From positions 1-12,369 of the forward strand of contig JAYPTI010000100.1 of the NCBI GenBank assembly GCA_038133505.1: a stretch of 12,369 nucleotides of DNA, read 5' to 3'. Positions within the stretch are counted from its first letter, which is position 1. Every line of letters begins with the position of its first letter. Under the pieces are notes generated by a model. The model was not told the DNA's origin and ran no database searches. It saw nothing but the letters and a program-made list of their open reading frames with translations. The position numbers and the translations under genes are program-made. Below are positions 1 to 6,056 of this stretch, piece by piece. The stretch is from JAYQUR01 sp038133505 (GTDB lineage: Bacteria > Pseudomonadota > Alphaproteobacteria > MPNO01 > UBA830).

Positions 1-326
1 TCCTCCGACAGGCCGGGGAGGTCGGCGGGAACGACCAGCGTGCGCACCGCCGATAGCAGCCCGGCAGCCTCCGTCAGCGCCGCGTTGAGACCTTCGCCGG
101 ACTGGACGATCGTGCGCGCGCCGGCCGCACGCAGCGCGTCCGCCGTTCCGGCCTCGGCGACCGCGACCACGACGTCGGCGTCCGCGAGGGACGTTGCGAG
201 CGCGACGGTGCGCCGGGCGAGTTCGAGGATGAGACCGGCGCGCGCTTCGTCGTCGAGGACGGCCGACAGGCGCGACTTGCCGGCGGCGATGCCCTTTACC
301 GGGACGATGATCCCGCAGGCACTCAC
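1..326 (-). CDS. cofC: 2-phospho-L-lactate (or analogue) guanylyltransferase CofC, partial
   Basis: CofC uses GTP to activate a three-carbon phospho-acid (2-phospholactate, phosphoenolpyruvate or 3-phosphoglycerate, depending on lineage), giving the donor that CofD joins to Fo in F420 synthesis. The gene starts at a GTG (324-326) and leaves the window at base 1, so only about 108 of roughly 200-220 usual residues are visible. The N-terminus has the nucleotidyltransferase signature VPVKGIAAGKSRL (residues 8-20). QSGEGLNAAL (75-84) and the metal-site stretch VVPADLPGLS (98-107) follow, all typical of CofC. The GTG start overlaps the cofD stop codon by the four bases GTGA, so the two are translationally coupled. 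The substrate cannot be told from this fragment. The family call is firm. Confidence 0.9.
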   Translation of the reverse strand, partial: MSACGIIVPVKGIAAGKSRLSAVLDDEARAGLILELARRTVALATSLADADVVVAVAEAGTADALRAAGARTIVQSGEGLNAALTEAAGLLSAVRTLVVPADLPGLSE

Positions 327-1267
327 CCGGCGAGGCTTTCGGCGAAGGCGACGACTTCCCCGGCGAGGCGCGCGCGGTCGTCGTCCGACGTCATTACCGT
401 GTCGGCGATGAGGACGTGCGGCACGAATTGGCGGACATCGTCTTCGAGCGCTGCGTCCGTACGGTCGAGAACGAAGCCGTCGACGAGACCGCGGTAGAAT
501 TCCGCCACGGTTGCCGCCGACGGGTCGAGGCCGAGTTCGCGCATCATTTTCGCGGCCGGTCCCTTCAGGGCCTTGCCGCCGACGATGGGCGACACCGAGA
601 CGCAGGGACGCGTGCGCTTTTCGAGCCGTGCGCGGATTTCCGGGATCGCGAGGATCGGCCCGATGCTGACATAGGGGTTGGACGGGCAGAGGACGACGGC
701 TTCCAGCTCCCGCGAGTCCAGCGCGTCCACGAGCGCGGGGGCAGGCGCGGCGGCGTCGGCGCCGTCGAATGAGAAGCCGAGGACCTCGGGCGCGCAGTGC
801 AGCCGCACGAAATAGTCCTGGAAGGGCAGCGTGCCCTCGTCGGTCGTGGCGACATGGGTGCGCACCGGATCGTCGCTTGCGGGAACGATGCGATGCGCGA
901 TGCCGTGCCGTGCCGACAGCTCCGCCGTCGCCGCCGACAGGGTGCGCCCGTCGCGCAGCATGGCCAGCCGCGCCGCGTGGGTTTCCAGATCCTTGTCGCC
1001 GAGACGGAACCACGTCGCGCCGCCGTCGCGCTCCTGGCGATCCATGAACGCCCACGTCTCGTCGCGGATGCCCCAGCCGGTCTCCGGATTGGCGATGCCG
1101 GCGAGCGTGTACATGACCGTGTCGAGGTCGGGACAGATGCGATAGCCGAGATGATCGAAGTCGTCGCCCGTGTTGACGGCGATCGTCAGCCGGTCGGGCG
1201 GAAGGATGCGGGACAGACCGTGCGCGAGCTTCGCGCCGCCGACCCCGCCGGCGAAGGCGACGTACAT
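323..1267 (-). CDS. cofD: 2-phospho-L-lactate transferase CofD
   Basis: CofD transfers the phospho-carboxylate moiety from the CofC product to the deazaflavin Fo, giving F420-0 (or dehydro-F420-0) and GMP. The 314-residue length is normal for the family. Visible motifs, in order, are GGVGGAKL (7-14, nucleotide/Fo-binding loop), NTGDDF (32-37), CPDLDT (45-50), GDKDLETHAARLAML (90-104), LCPSNPYVSIGPIL (193-206) and SPIVGGKALKGPAAKMM (226-242). All are hallmark CofD/FbiA blocks and none is disrupted. The ATG at 1265-1267 lies 4 nt after the cofE stop, with AGG about 8 nt upstream as ribosome site. The stop overlaps the cofC start. This is the middle gene of an E-D-C operon. The enzyme is cytosolic. 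Confidence 0.96.
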   Translation of the reverse strand: MYVAFAGGVGGAKLAHGLSRILPPDRLTIAVNTGDDFDHLGYRICPDLDTVMYTLAGIANPETGWGIRDETWAFMDRQERDGGATWFRLGDKDLETHAARLAMLRDGRTLSAATAELSARHGIAHRIVPASDDPVRTHVATTDEGTLPFQDYFVRLHCAPEVLGFSFDGADAAAPAPALVDALDSRELEAVVLCPSNPYVSIGPILAIPEIRARLEKRTRPCVSVSPIVGGKALKGPAAKMMRELGLDPSAATVAEFYRGLVDGFVLDRTDAALEDDVRQFVPHVLIADTVMTSDDDRARLAGEVVAFAESLAG

Positions 1268-1271
1268 GGCG

Positions 1272-2039
1272 TTACCTGAAAAGGTCCTGATCGAGCGGAC
1301 GGACGAGGTCGGAGGCGCTTCCGTCGCCGGCCGCCCATGTCGCGCCGCGGACGAGAACCGCGGGCAGGCTCTCGTCGCCCTGGCCCATCAGGAGCGAGGC
1401 CGCGGATGCAATTTCGTCGGCGATGGCGATTTCGCTGGAGACGAGCACGACGCCGTCGCGGTCCGCCCGGCCGCGCCGGTCGTCGAGCGCGACGATGCCG
1501 CTGGCGCCGACCGCCGTGCCGATGGTGCCGTTGCGCCATGCGCGGCCCATGCTGTCGTTGATCACGACGGCGACGTCGCCGCCGACGATGCTCGAAATTT
1601 CGGCGCGCAGCCGCGCGGCGCTGGCGTCCGGGTCCTCCGGCAGCAGGATCGCGACCTCGCCGCCGCCGCCGTTCGAATGATCCACCGCCGCGTTGGCGAC
1701 GACGAAACCGAGCCGGTGGCGCGCGATGATCAGGCCCGGCCGTGTCCGGACGACGCCGTCGGATTCGCGGAGGACGAGTTCGAGCAGGCGGGCGTCCTTG
1801 CCGGTCTCCGCCGCGAGACGCTCGGCTTCGGCGCCCGGCGCGACGTCCGCGAGGTCGAATATCCGGCCTTCGGACTTGGACACGATCTTCTGCGCCACGA
1901 CGACGATGTCACCGTCCTGCAGCGCATGCCCCGCGGCGGCGAAGCCGTCGACGAGGAGGCGCGCGAGATCGTCGCCGGGCGAGATTTCGGGAAGGCCGGG
2001 CGGGGCGATGAGTTCGAGGCGGCGGGTCTGTCGTTCCAT
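1272..2039 (-). CDS. cofE: Coenzyme F420-0:L-glutamate ligase CofE, stand-alone
   Basis: CofE is the GTP-dependent ligase that adds the first gamma-linked glutamates to F420-0. The ATG at 2037-2039 gives 255 residues, close to single-domain archaeal and proteobacterial CofE. The longer frame upstream crosses the promoter region and has no CofE-like sequence. Motifs are DGDIVVVAQKIVSKSEGR (42-59), ANAAVDHSNG (115-124, with metal-binding Asp120), NDSMGRAWRNGTIG (161-174, with Asp162) and ADEIASAASLLMGQ (207-220). The C-terminal FMN reductase domain found in actinobacterial FbiB is absent. This is the first gene of the cof operon. The ribosome site is weak (GGAT about 7 nt upstream), and a perfect inverted repeat lies directly before it. 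Confidence 0.95.
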   Translation of the reverse strand: MERQTRRLELIAPPGLPEISPGDDLARLLVDGFAAAGHALQDGDIVVVAQKIVSKSEGRIFDLADVAPGAEAERLAAETGKDARLLELVLRESDGVVRTRPGLIIARHRLGFVVANAAVDHSNGGGGEVAILLPEDPDASAARLRAEISSIVGGDVAVVINDSMGRAWRNGTIGTAVGASGIVALDDRRGRADRDGVVLVSSEIAIADEIASAASLLMGQGDESLPAVLVRGATWAAGDGSASDLVRPLDQDLFR

Positions 2040-2047
2040 GGTCGATC

Positions 2048-2078
2048 CGAATTGACGGGTGCGACTATCGTCAATTCG
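2048..2078. repeat. Perfect 10-bp inverted repeat upstream of cofE
   Basis: The arms CGAATTGACG (2048-2057) and CGTCAATTCG (2069-2078) are exact reverse complements separated by 11 bp. The element begins 9 bp from the cofE start codon, in the divergent region between cofE and the amidohydrolase gene. It could be an operator for a dimeric repressor whose half-sites lie about two helical turns apart, or a hairpin in the cofE leader that affects ribosome access. The sequence alone does not choose between these. Confidence 0.6.
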
Positions 2079-2194
2079 CGGGCGTGACGAAAGGGGTGGG
2101 GAAAAGGGGAGCGGCAACGTGTCCGGCGGCCGGCTTGCGTCCCGCAGGAAATAACGGACAGAATGAGCGGGAAAATCCGAGTGGAGGGACGACG

Positions 2195-2884
2195 ATGACA
2201 ACGCGCGATTTCGAGGACCATTGCTGGCGGGATATCGTTTCCGACGACATCCTGAAGGTCTACGAGGCCTATCACCGGGACATTTATGTCGGCGAACGGG
2301 CCGCGCTTCTGGCGATCGACCTCTACAACATCGTCTATCGCGGCGGGGCGAAGGAGCCGCACGAGCTGGTCGGCGAGCATCCGAGTTCGTGCGGGCGCTA
2401 TGCCTGGGAAGCGATCGAGCCCACGAAGAAACTGTTCGAGGCCGCGCGGTCGGCCGGCCTGCCGGTCCTTTACACGACGGCGCCGGCGACGTCGGACGTC
2501 GTCGCGACGAACCGGCAGGTCGGAACCGGGACGAGCGACGAGGACTACGAGATCTTCGAGGCGTTCGCGCCGCAGCCGGGCGACGTGATGATCGTCAAGG
2601 AGCGCGCCAGCGCCTTCTACGGCACCCCGATCATGCCGGAACTGAACCGGCGCGGGATCAAGAGCCTGATCGTCTGCGGAGAATCAACGTCGGGGTGCGT
2701 ACGCGCGTCGGTCGTCGATGCCTATTCGGCGGGATACCACGTGACCGTGGCGGAGGAGGCGGTGTTCGACCGGTCGATCCTCTCGCACAAGGTCAATCTG
2801 TTCGACCTGCACCACAAGTATGCCGACGTCATGACGGTCGACGAGATCGTCGGCCATCTCGAGGCCCTGAAGGCCGCGGCCTGA
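2195..2884 (+). CDS. Isochorismatase-fold cysteine amidohydrolase (N-carbamoylsarcosine amidase-like)
   Basis: This is a cytosolic cysteine hydrolase of the isochorismatase superfamily that probably cleaves a C-N amide or ureido bond. The start at ATG 2195 is set by a strong GGAGGGA site (2183-2189) five bases upstream and gives 229 residues. The 37 residues in frame before it look non-coding. The catalytic triad is visible: Asp42 in LLAIDLYN, Lys135 in MIVKERASAF and Cys168 in CGESTSGCVRAS. That last block and the TVAEEAVFDRS stretch after it resemble N-carbamoylsarcosine amidase, maleamate amidase and biuret hydrolase rather than nicotinamidase. The true substrate cannot be named. The gene is divergent from the cof operon, which may or may not mean a shared pathway, and is closed by a strong terminator. 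Confidence 0.85.
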   Translation: MTTRDFEDHCWRDIVSDDILKVYEAYHRDIYVGERAALLAIDLYNIVYRGGAKEPHELVGEHPSSCGRYAWEAIEPTKKLFEAARSAGLPVLYTTAPATSDVVATNRQVGTGTSDEDYEIFEAFAPQPGDVMIVKERASAFYGTPIMPELNRRGIKSLIVCGESTSGCVRASVVDAYSAGYHVTVAEEAVFDRSILSHKVNLFDLHHKYADVMTVDEIVGHLEALKAAA

Positions 2885-2889
2885 CGAAA

Positions 2890-2918
2890 AAAGCCCGCGT
2901 CAAGGCGACGCGGGCTTT
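2890..2918. terminator. Bidirectional intrinsic terminator
   Basis: A perfect 12-bp stem AAAGCCCGCGTC / GACGCGGGCTTT encloses a 5-nt loop. It starts 6 bases after the amidohydrolase stop. On the minus strand the stem runs into six T residues (2892-2887), an ideal terminator for the small gene that ends at 2956. On the plus strand the tail is TTT then mixed AT. It therefore serves both convergent genes. Confidence 0.9.
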
Positions 2919-2955
2919 CAATTCGAGAGGTCGGCCAGGTCGTTCGCCGGTTCGG

Positions 2956-3336
2956 TCAGACCATCACCATCACGATCAGCAGCGTGCTGGCGACCGCGGC
3001 GAGCGCGCTGCCGCGGTTGACGGTCCGGTGGATCCGTTTCGCGCGTTCGCGGCGGAGGTCGAGGATCTTCGCGGCGGTGCGCGCTTCCTGGATGGCCTCG
3101 CGACGCTGTTCGCGTTCGTTGAGTTCCGTTTCGAGCAGCGAAACGCGCGAGCTGATGACGTCGCGCAGTTCGGTGTGCGACATGCGTCGCAGCTTTTCGA
3201 GTCCGAGCATCATTTCACCTATTAGGTCGTCCTCGTCGTCGACCTGGTTTTCGGGCTGATCGTCTTCGTTGTTGGCGATCAGGTCGATCGGGAACGGCAT
3301 AAGGGCCTGCGGTGTCTGGGCAAGGGCGGCCTGCAT
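2956..3336 (-). CDS. Small acidic coiled-coil protein with C-terminal membrane anchor, function unknown
   Basis: I do not recognise this 126-residue protein. Its layout is clear. A proline-containing N-terminus is followed by an acidic stretch (about 22-38, rich in D and E), then a charged heptad-like helical region (about 41-105, with runs such as LEKLRRMSHTELRDVISS and ELNEREQRREAIQEAR). A basic patch RRERAKRIHR (95-104) comes next. The last 17 residues are hydrophobic (ALAAVASTLLIVMVMV), ending at the C-terminus. This is the pattern of a tail-anchored inner-membrane protein with a cytoplasmic coiled coil. The ATG at 3336 is chosen because GGAGGA (3346-3351) lies 9 nt upstream. The GTG at 3345 directly abuts that site and cannot use it. 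A candidate sigma-54 promoter precedes the gene, and the terminator at 2890-2918 follows it. Confidence 0.75.
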   Translation of the reverse strand: MQAALAQTPQALMPFPIDLIANNEDDQPENQVDDEDDLIGEMMLGLEKLRRMSHTELRDVISSRVSLLETELNEREQRREAIQEARTAAKILDLRRERAKRIHRTVNRGSALAAVASTLLIVMVMV

Positions 3337-3370
3337 GAGTGGCACTCCTCCGGTTATCTTCGACGGAACC

Positions 3371-3389
3371 GATGCAGGTTTCGTGCCAA
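3371..3389 (-). promoter_or_regulatory. Candidate sigma-54 (RpoN) -24/-12 promoter
   Basis: The minus strand reads TTGGCACGAAACCTGCATC. It matches the RpoN consensus TGGCACG-N4-TTGCA except for C in place of the first T. The invariant GG and GC doublets are separated by exactly 10 bp. The predicted start near 3362 leaves a leader of about 26 nt containing the GGAGGA site of the small anchored protein. An AT-rich tract lies just upstream (3391-3420), as is common where activators or IHF bend the DNA, but I see no clear IHF consensus. Confidence 0.6.
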
Positions 3390-3426
3390 CTTGAAAATAT
3401 ATTTAATTCAATAAGTATAACGACAT

Positions 3427-3473
3427 CCCGCCGGCCCGACGCAGAAATTGCCGGGTAGAACCGGACCGGCGGG
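3427..3473 (-). terminator. GC-rich inverted repeat after the crotonase gene, possible weak terminator
   Basis: The arms CCCGCCGG (3427-3434) and CCGGCGGG (3466-3473) are perfect complements, 31 nt apart, and begin 14 bases beyond the crotonase stop on the minus strand. The long loop and the lack of a T run right after the stem make it a poor intrinsic terminator. It may instead stabilise the mRNA 3' end. Confidence 0.35.
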
Positions 3474-3487
3474 AATTATCTGCCGCG

Positions 3488-4291
3488 CTACTTGCCCTTG
3501 TAGGTCGGCGTCCGCTTCTCGAGCATCGCGGTGACGGCTTCCAGATGATCGTCGGTGCTGTGGCAGATCGCCTGAAGGGCCGCGCAGTTGTCGAGGAAAT
3601 CGAACAGACCGCTCGACAGCGACTGGCGGAGGAGGGACTTCAGCATCCGGGCGGTTACCGGCGGCCGGGCGGCAATCGTCTCGGCGAGAGACATCACGCG
3701 CGGCATCAGCTCGTCCGGCTCGACGCATTCAAGCGCGAGGCCGATTTCGGCCGCTTCCGCGCCTTCCACGATGCGGCCGGTGAAGATCAGCTCGGCGGCG
3801 CGCTGCAGCCCGACCTTGCGCGGCACGATCCACGCACCGCCGTCGCCCGGAATGATTCCGATATTGATGAAGGTCTCGCCGAACTTCGCTTTCGTCGATG
3901 CGATGACGAGGTCGCAATAGAGCGCCATGTCGCAGCCGGCGCCGATGGCCGGACCCTGGACGGCGGCGATCGACGGGATGTCGAGGGTATAGAGCGCCTT
4001 CGGCACCTTCTGGATGCCTTCGATGTAACCGCGCCGCGTGCCGGCCGGGCCGCCGCCGAAGATGCCCTTCTTGTCCTTCATGTCCTTGACGTTGCCGCCG
4101 GCGGAGAAAGCGCTGCCTTCGGCCGACAGGACGAGCACGCGCGCATCGTCGCTGAGCTGCGCCGTGTTCACGGCATCGACAATCTCGTCGGTGAAATCCT
4201 GCTCGGAATAGGCGTTCCGGATATCGTCGCGCGCCAGCACGAGATGGGCGATTCCGTTTTCGATGGAAAATTTTATATTGGCGTAGCTCAT
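3488..4291 (-). CDS. Enoyl-CoA hydratase/isomerase (crotonase) family protein
   Basis: This is a 267-residue crotonase-fold enzyme acting on an acyl-CoA thioester. The two oxyanion-hole segments are present: SAGGNVKDM (63-71) and GPAIGAGCDMALYCD (113-127). The KFGETFINIGIIPGDGG loop (136-152) is also present. Aligned by hand to rat mitochondrial hydratase, Glu144 is replaced by Asp121 and Glu164 falls on Phe141. An Asp (150) sits in the PGDGG turn. Both classical hydratase acids are therefore altered, and isomerase or another crotonase reaction is as likely as hydration. The ATG at 4291 is preceded by AGGGAG with 9-nt spacing. A good sigma-70-type promoter lies upstream. No beta-oxidation partner is adjacent; the divergent neighbour is NAD(P)HX repair. 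Confidence 0.88.
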   Translation of the reverse strand: MSYANIKFSIENGIAHLVLARDDIRNAYSEQDFTDEIVDAVNTAQLSDDARVLVLSAEGSAFSAGGNVKDMKDKKGIFGGGPAGTRRGYIEGIQKVPKALYTLDIPSIAAVQGPAIGAGCDMALYCDLVIASTKAKFGETFINIGIIPGDGGAWIVPRKVGLQRAAELIFTGRIVEGAEAAEIGLALECVEPDELMPRVMSLAETIAARPPVTARMLKSLLRQSLSSGLFDFLDNCAALQAICHSTDDHLEAVTAMLEKRTPTYKGK

Positions 4292-4324
4292 GGATGATGG
4301 CTCCCTGTCCCTTGAGGTGTTCGC

Positions 4325-4353
4325 CGGATAGGCGGCGCGCCGGGGCGAGTCAA
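4325..4353 (-). promoter_or_regulatory. Candidate housekeeping promoter for the crotonase gene
   Basis: On the minus strand, TTGACT (4353-4348) and TATCCG (4330-4325) are separated by exactly 17 bp. Transcription would start near 4318, leaving a leader of about 27 nt with the AGGGAG ribosome site. The -35 box is strong and the -10 matches TATAAT at its first three positions. Confidence 0.5.
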
Positions 4354-4398
4354 GCGCCGCAGTTGGCGGCGGGCAATAGACGGCAGGCAAAAGAGCGA

Positions 4399-5883
4399 AT
4401 GACGACGAAGGCATATCCTCCCGAACTGCTGACGGTCGGCGAGATGTACGCGGCCGATCGCGCCGCCATGGAGGCGGGCATTCCCGGCGAGCGGCTGATG
4501 GAAGCCGCGGGCGCCGCGGTCGCAACCGAGATCCGCAGGCGATGGGCGTCGCGCGATACCGTCGTCCTGTGCGGGCCGGGCAACAACGGCGGCGACGGGT
4601 TCGTGATCGCCCGGCTCCTCGCCGACGCAGGATGGGACGTGCGGGTCGCGCTGCTCGGCGACGCGGCGACGCTGAAGGGCGATGCGCGGATCAACGCCGA
4701 CCGGTGGACCGGACCCGTCGCGCCGCTGTCGCCGGACGTGCTGGACGGGGCGGAACTGGCCGTCGATGCGATCTTCGGCGCCGGTCTCGCGCGGCCGGTC
4801 GACGGCGTTGCGGGGCAGGTCGTCCGCAGGCTTAACGAATCCGACATGCCGTGCGTCGCGGTGGATATCCCGAGCGGGATTCACGGCGATACCGGTCTCG
4901 CGCTGGGTGAGGCCGTCGAGGCCGACCTGACCGTGACGTTCTTTGGCCTGAAGCCCGGACATCTTCTGCTGCCCGGACGCGCCCGCGCGGGCGAGACCGT
5001 CGTCGCGCAGATCGGCATCCCGGACCGCGTGCTCGACGAGATCGCGCCCCGGACGCGCGTGAACGGTCCCGCGCTGTGGGGCGGCGCGTTCCCGTGGCCG
5101 CGGCTCGAGGACCACAAATACACGCGCGGCCATCTGCTGGTTGCGGGCGGCGTCGCGATGAGCGGCGCGGCCCGTCTTGCCGTGCGTGCCGCAAGGCGGG
5201 TGGGCGCCGGGCTGGTCACCGTCGCCAGCGGTCCCGAGGCATTGCCCATGTACAGCGCGGATGCGCCCGGCGTTCTGACGCTTCCCTTCGCGACCGCGGA
5301 CGAGTTTTCCGAGATACTGAAGGACGAGCGCAAGAATGCCGTCCTTGCCGGGCCCGGCGCCGGTGTGAACCGGACGACCCACGACCTCGTGCTCGCGGCG
5401 GCGGCAGCGGGGCGCGCTCTGGTCCTCGATGCGGACGCGCTGACGGCGTTCGGCGACGATCCCGACCGGCTGTTCCGCGCGATCGAAGGCGTGCCCGCCG
5501 TCCTGACGCCCCATCAGGGAGAATTCTCCCGCCTGTTCAGGTTGTCCGGCGACAAGCTCGCCCGCGCCCGGGACGCGGCCCGGACGGCCGGAGCGGTCGT
5601 TCTGCTGAAGGGGGCGGATACGGTAATCGCGGCGCCCGACGGCCGGGCGGCGATCAATGCAAACGCGCCGCCGACCCTCGCGACGGCCGGTTCGGGCGAC
5701 GTCCTCGCCGGTCTCGTCGCAGGGCTTCTGGCGCAGGGCGTTCCGGCCTACGATGCGGCGTGCGCGGGATGCTGGCTGCACGGCGCTGCGGCCGAAATAT
5801 TCGGACCCGGCCTGATCGCGGAGGACATTTGCGAAAGTATTCCGGCCGCGCTCCGGCGGCTGCGCACGGAAACCGGCTTCTAA
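4399..5883 (+). CDS. nnr: Bifunctional NAD(P)HX epimerase / ADP-dependent NAD(P)HX dehydratase
   Basis: This metabolite-repair enzyme restores hydrated NADH and NADPH. The N-terminal YjeF_N-type domain epimerises R- and S-NAD(P)HX, and the C-terminal ribokinase-like domain dehydrates S-NAD(P)HX using a nucleotide. At 494 residues it is close to the approximately 515 of the E. coli two-domain protein. The epimerase part has GPGNNGGDGFVIARLL (59-74), VDAIFGAGL (122-130) and VDIPSGIHGDTG (155-166). The dehydratase part has HKYTRGHLLVAGG (239-251), AGPGAG (317-322), LDADALT (343-349), TPHQGEF (370-376), LLKGAD (402-407) and the catalytic GSGDVLAG (431-438). The start at 4399 fits the usual N-terminus. 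The ribosome site is weak (AAGAG). The gene is transcribed alone and divergent from the crotonase gene. Confidence 0.95.
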   Translation: MTTKAYPPELLTVGEMYAADRAAMEAGIPGERLMEAAGAAVATEIRRRWASRDTVVLCGPGNNGGDGFVIARLLADAGWDVRVALLGDAATLKGDARINADRWTGPVAPLSPDVLDGAELAVDAIFGAGLARPVDGVAGQVVRRLNESDMPCVAVDIPSGIHGDTGLALGEAVEADLTVTFFGLKPGHLLLPGRARAGETVVAQIGIPDRVLDEIAPRTRVNGPALWGGAFPWPRLEDHKYTRGHLLVAGGVAMSGAARLAVRAARRVGAGLVTVASGPEALPMYSADAPGVLTLPFATADEFSEILKDERKNAVLAGPGAGVNRTTHDLVLAAAAAGRALVLDADALTAFGDDPDRLFRAIEGVPAVLTPHQGEFSRLFRLSGDKLARARDAARTAGAVVLLKGADTVIAAPDGRAAINANAPPTLATAGSGDVLAGLVAGLLAQGVPAYDAACAGCWLHGAAAEIFGPGLIAEDICESIPAALRRLRTETGF

Positions 5884-5894
5884 ATATTGGTTTG

Positions 5895-5916
5895 TTAACA
5901 AGCCGAATGCTGTTAA
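5895..5916. repeat. Short inverted repeat TTAACA / TGTTAA
   Basis: The perfect 6-bp arms at 5895-5900 and 5911-5916, 10 bp apart, lie just after the NAD(P)HX gene stop in an AT-rich intergenic region. Each arm contains a TTAA half-site like those bound by CtrA, but the spacing does not fit the TTAA-N7-TTAA box. It has no T run that would make it a terminator. Confidence 0.35.
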
Positions 5917-5975
5917 TAAATGGCCGCTGCCGCCTATGGACGGCTGTGGAAAATGAAAGAAAATGCAATAAATAC

Positions 5976-5993
5976 AGCGTTTTAGAGCGTTTT
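5976..5993 (+). repeat. Direct repeat AGCGTTTT, 10-bp period
   Basis: AGCGTTTT occurs at 5976-5983 and again at 5986-5993, one helical turn apart, immediately before the CtrA box. Repeats on the same face of the helix are typical of response-regulator sites. No specific regulator is recognised. Confidence 0.4.
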
Positions 5994-5995
5994 TA

Positions 5996-6010
5996 TTAAC
6001 CGTTTGTTAA
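5996..6010 (+). promoter_or_regulatory. CtrA-type box TTAA-N7-TTAA
   Basis: The sequence TTAACCGTTTGTTAA is a perfect match to the alphaproteobacterial cell-cycle regulator CtrA consensus. Its right half overlaps the expected -35 region of a candidate promoter whose -10-like element GCAAAATC lies at 6021-6028 (one mismatch to the Caulobacter sigma-73 consensus GCTANAWC). That is the usual geometry of CtrA-activated promoters. The gene downstream starts at 6057. Confidence 0.65.
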
Positions 6011-6020
6011 TGTGTTTCTG

Positions 6021-6028
6021 GCAAAATC
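6021..6028 (+). promoter_or_regulatory. Candidate -10 element for the 109-aa gene
   Basis: GCAAAATC differs at one position from the alphaproteobacterial housekeeping -10 consensus GCTANAWC. It lies 10 bp beyond TTGTTAA (6004-6010), which would act as a poor -35 supported by CtrA. Transcription would start near 6034, leaving about 23 nt of leader with GGAGAAG. Confidence 0.45.
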
Positions 6029-6056
6029 GAGACTGGACCAATAGGAGAAGTCCGCA

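Noticed and set aside
323..2039. Plus-strand frames through the cof operon
   Set aside because: All are antisense to genes with intact CofD and CofE motifs and have Arg/Asp-rich compositions typical of shadows.
2221..3225. 334-codon plus-strand frame overlapping the amidohydrolase and the small anchored-protein gene
   Set aside because: Arg-rich shadow that runs through a strong terminator; the other frame has the catalytic triad and ribosome site.
4288..5901. 537-codon open frame on the minus strand opposite the NAD(P)HX gene
   Set aside because: A shadow frame in GC-rich DNA. The translation is Arg/Gly/Ala-rich with no family motif, while the plus strand encodes a complete two-domain enzyme.
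5945..5953. DnaA-like box TGTGGAAAA near a CtrA box, suggesting a replication origin
   Set aside because: Only one box, with a mismatch, and no cluster, AT-rich unwinding repeats, or dnaA, hemE or parAB neighbours. Kept only as part of the intergenic-repeat finding.
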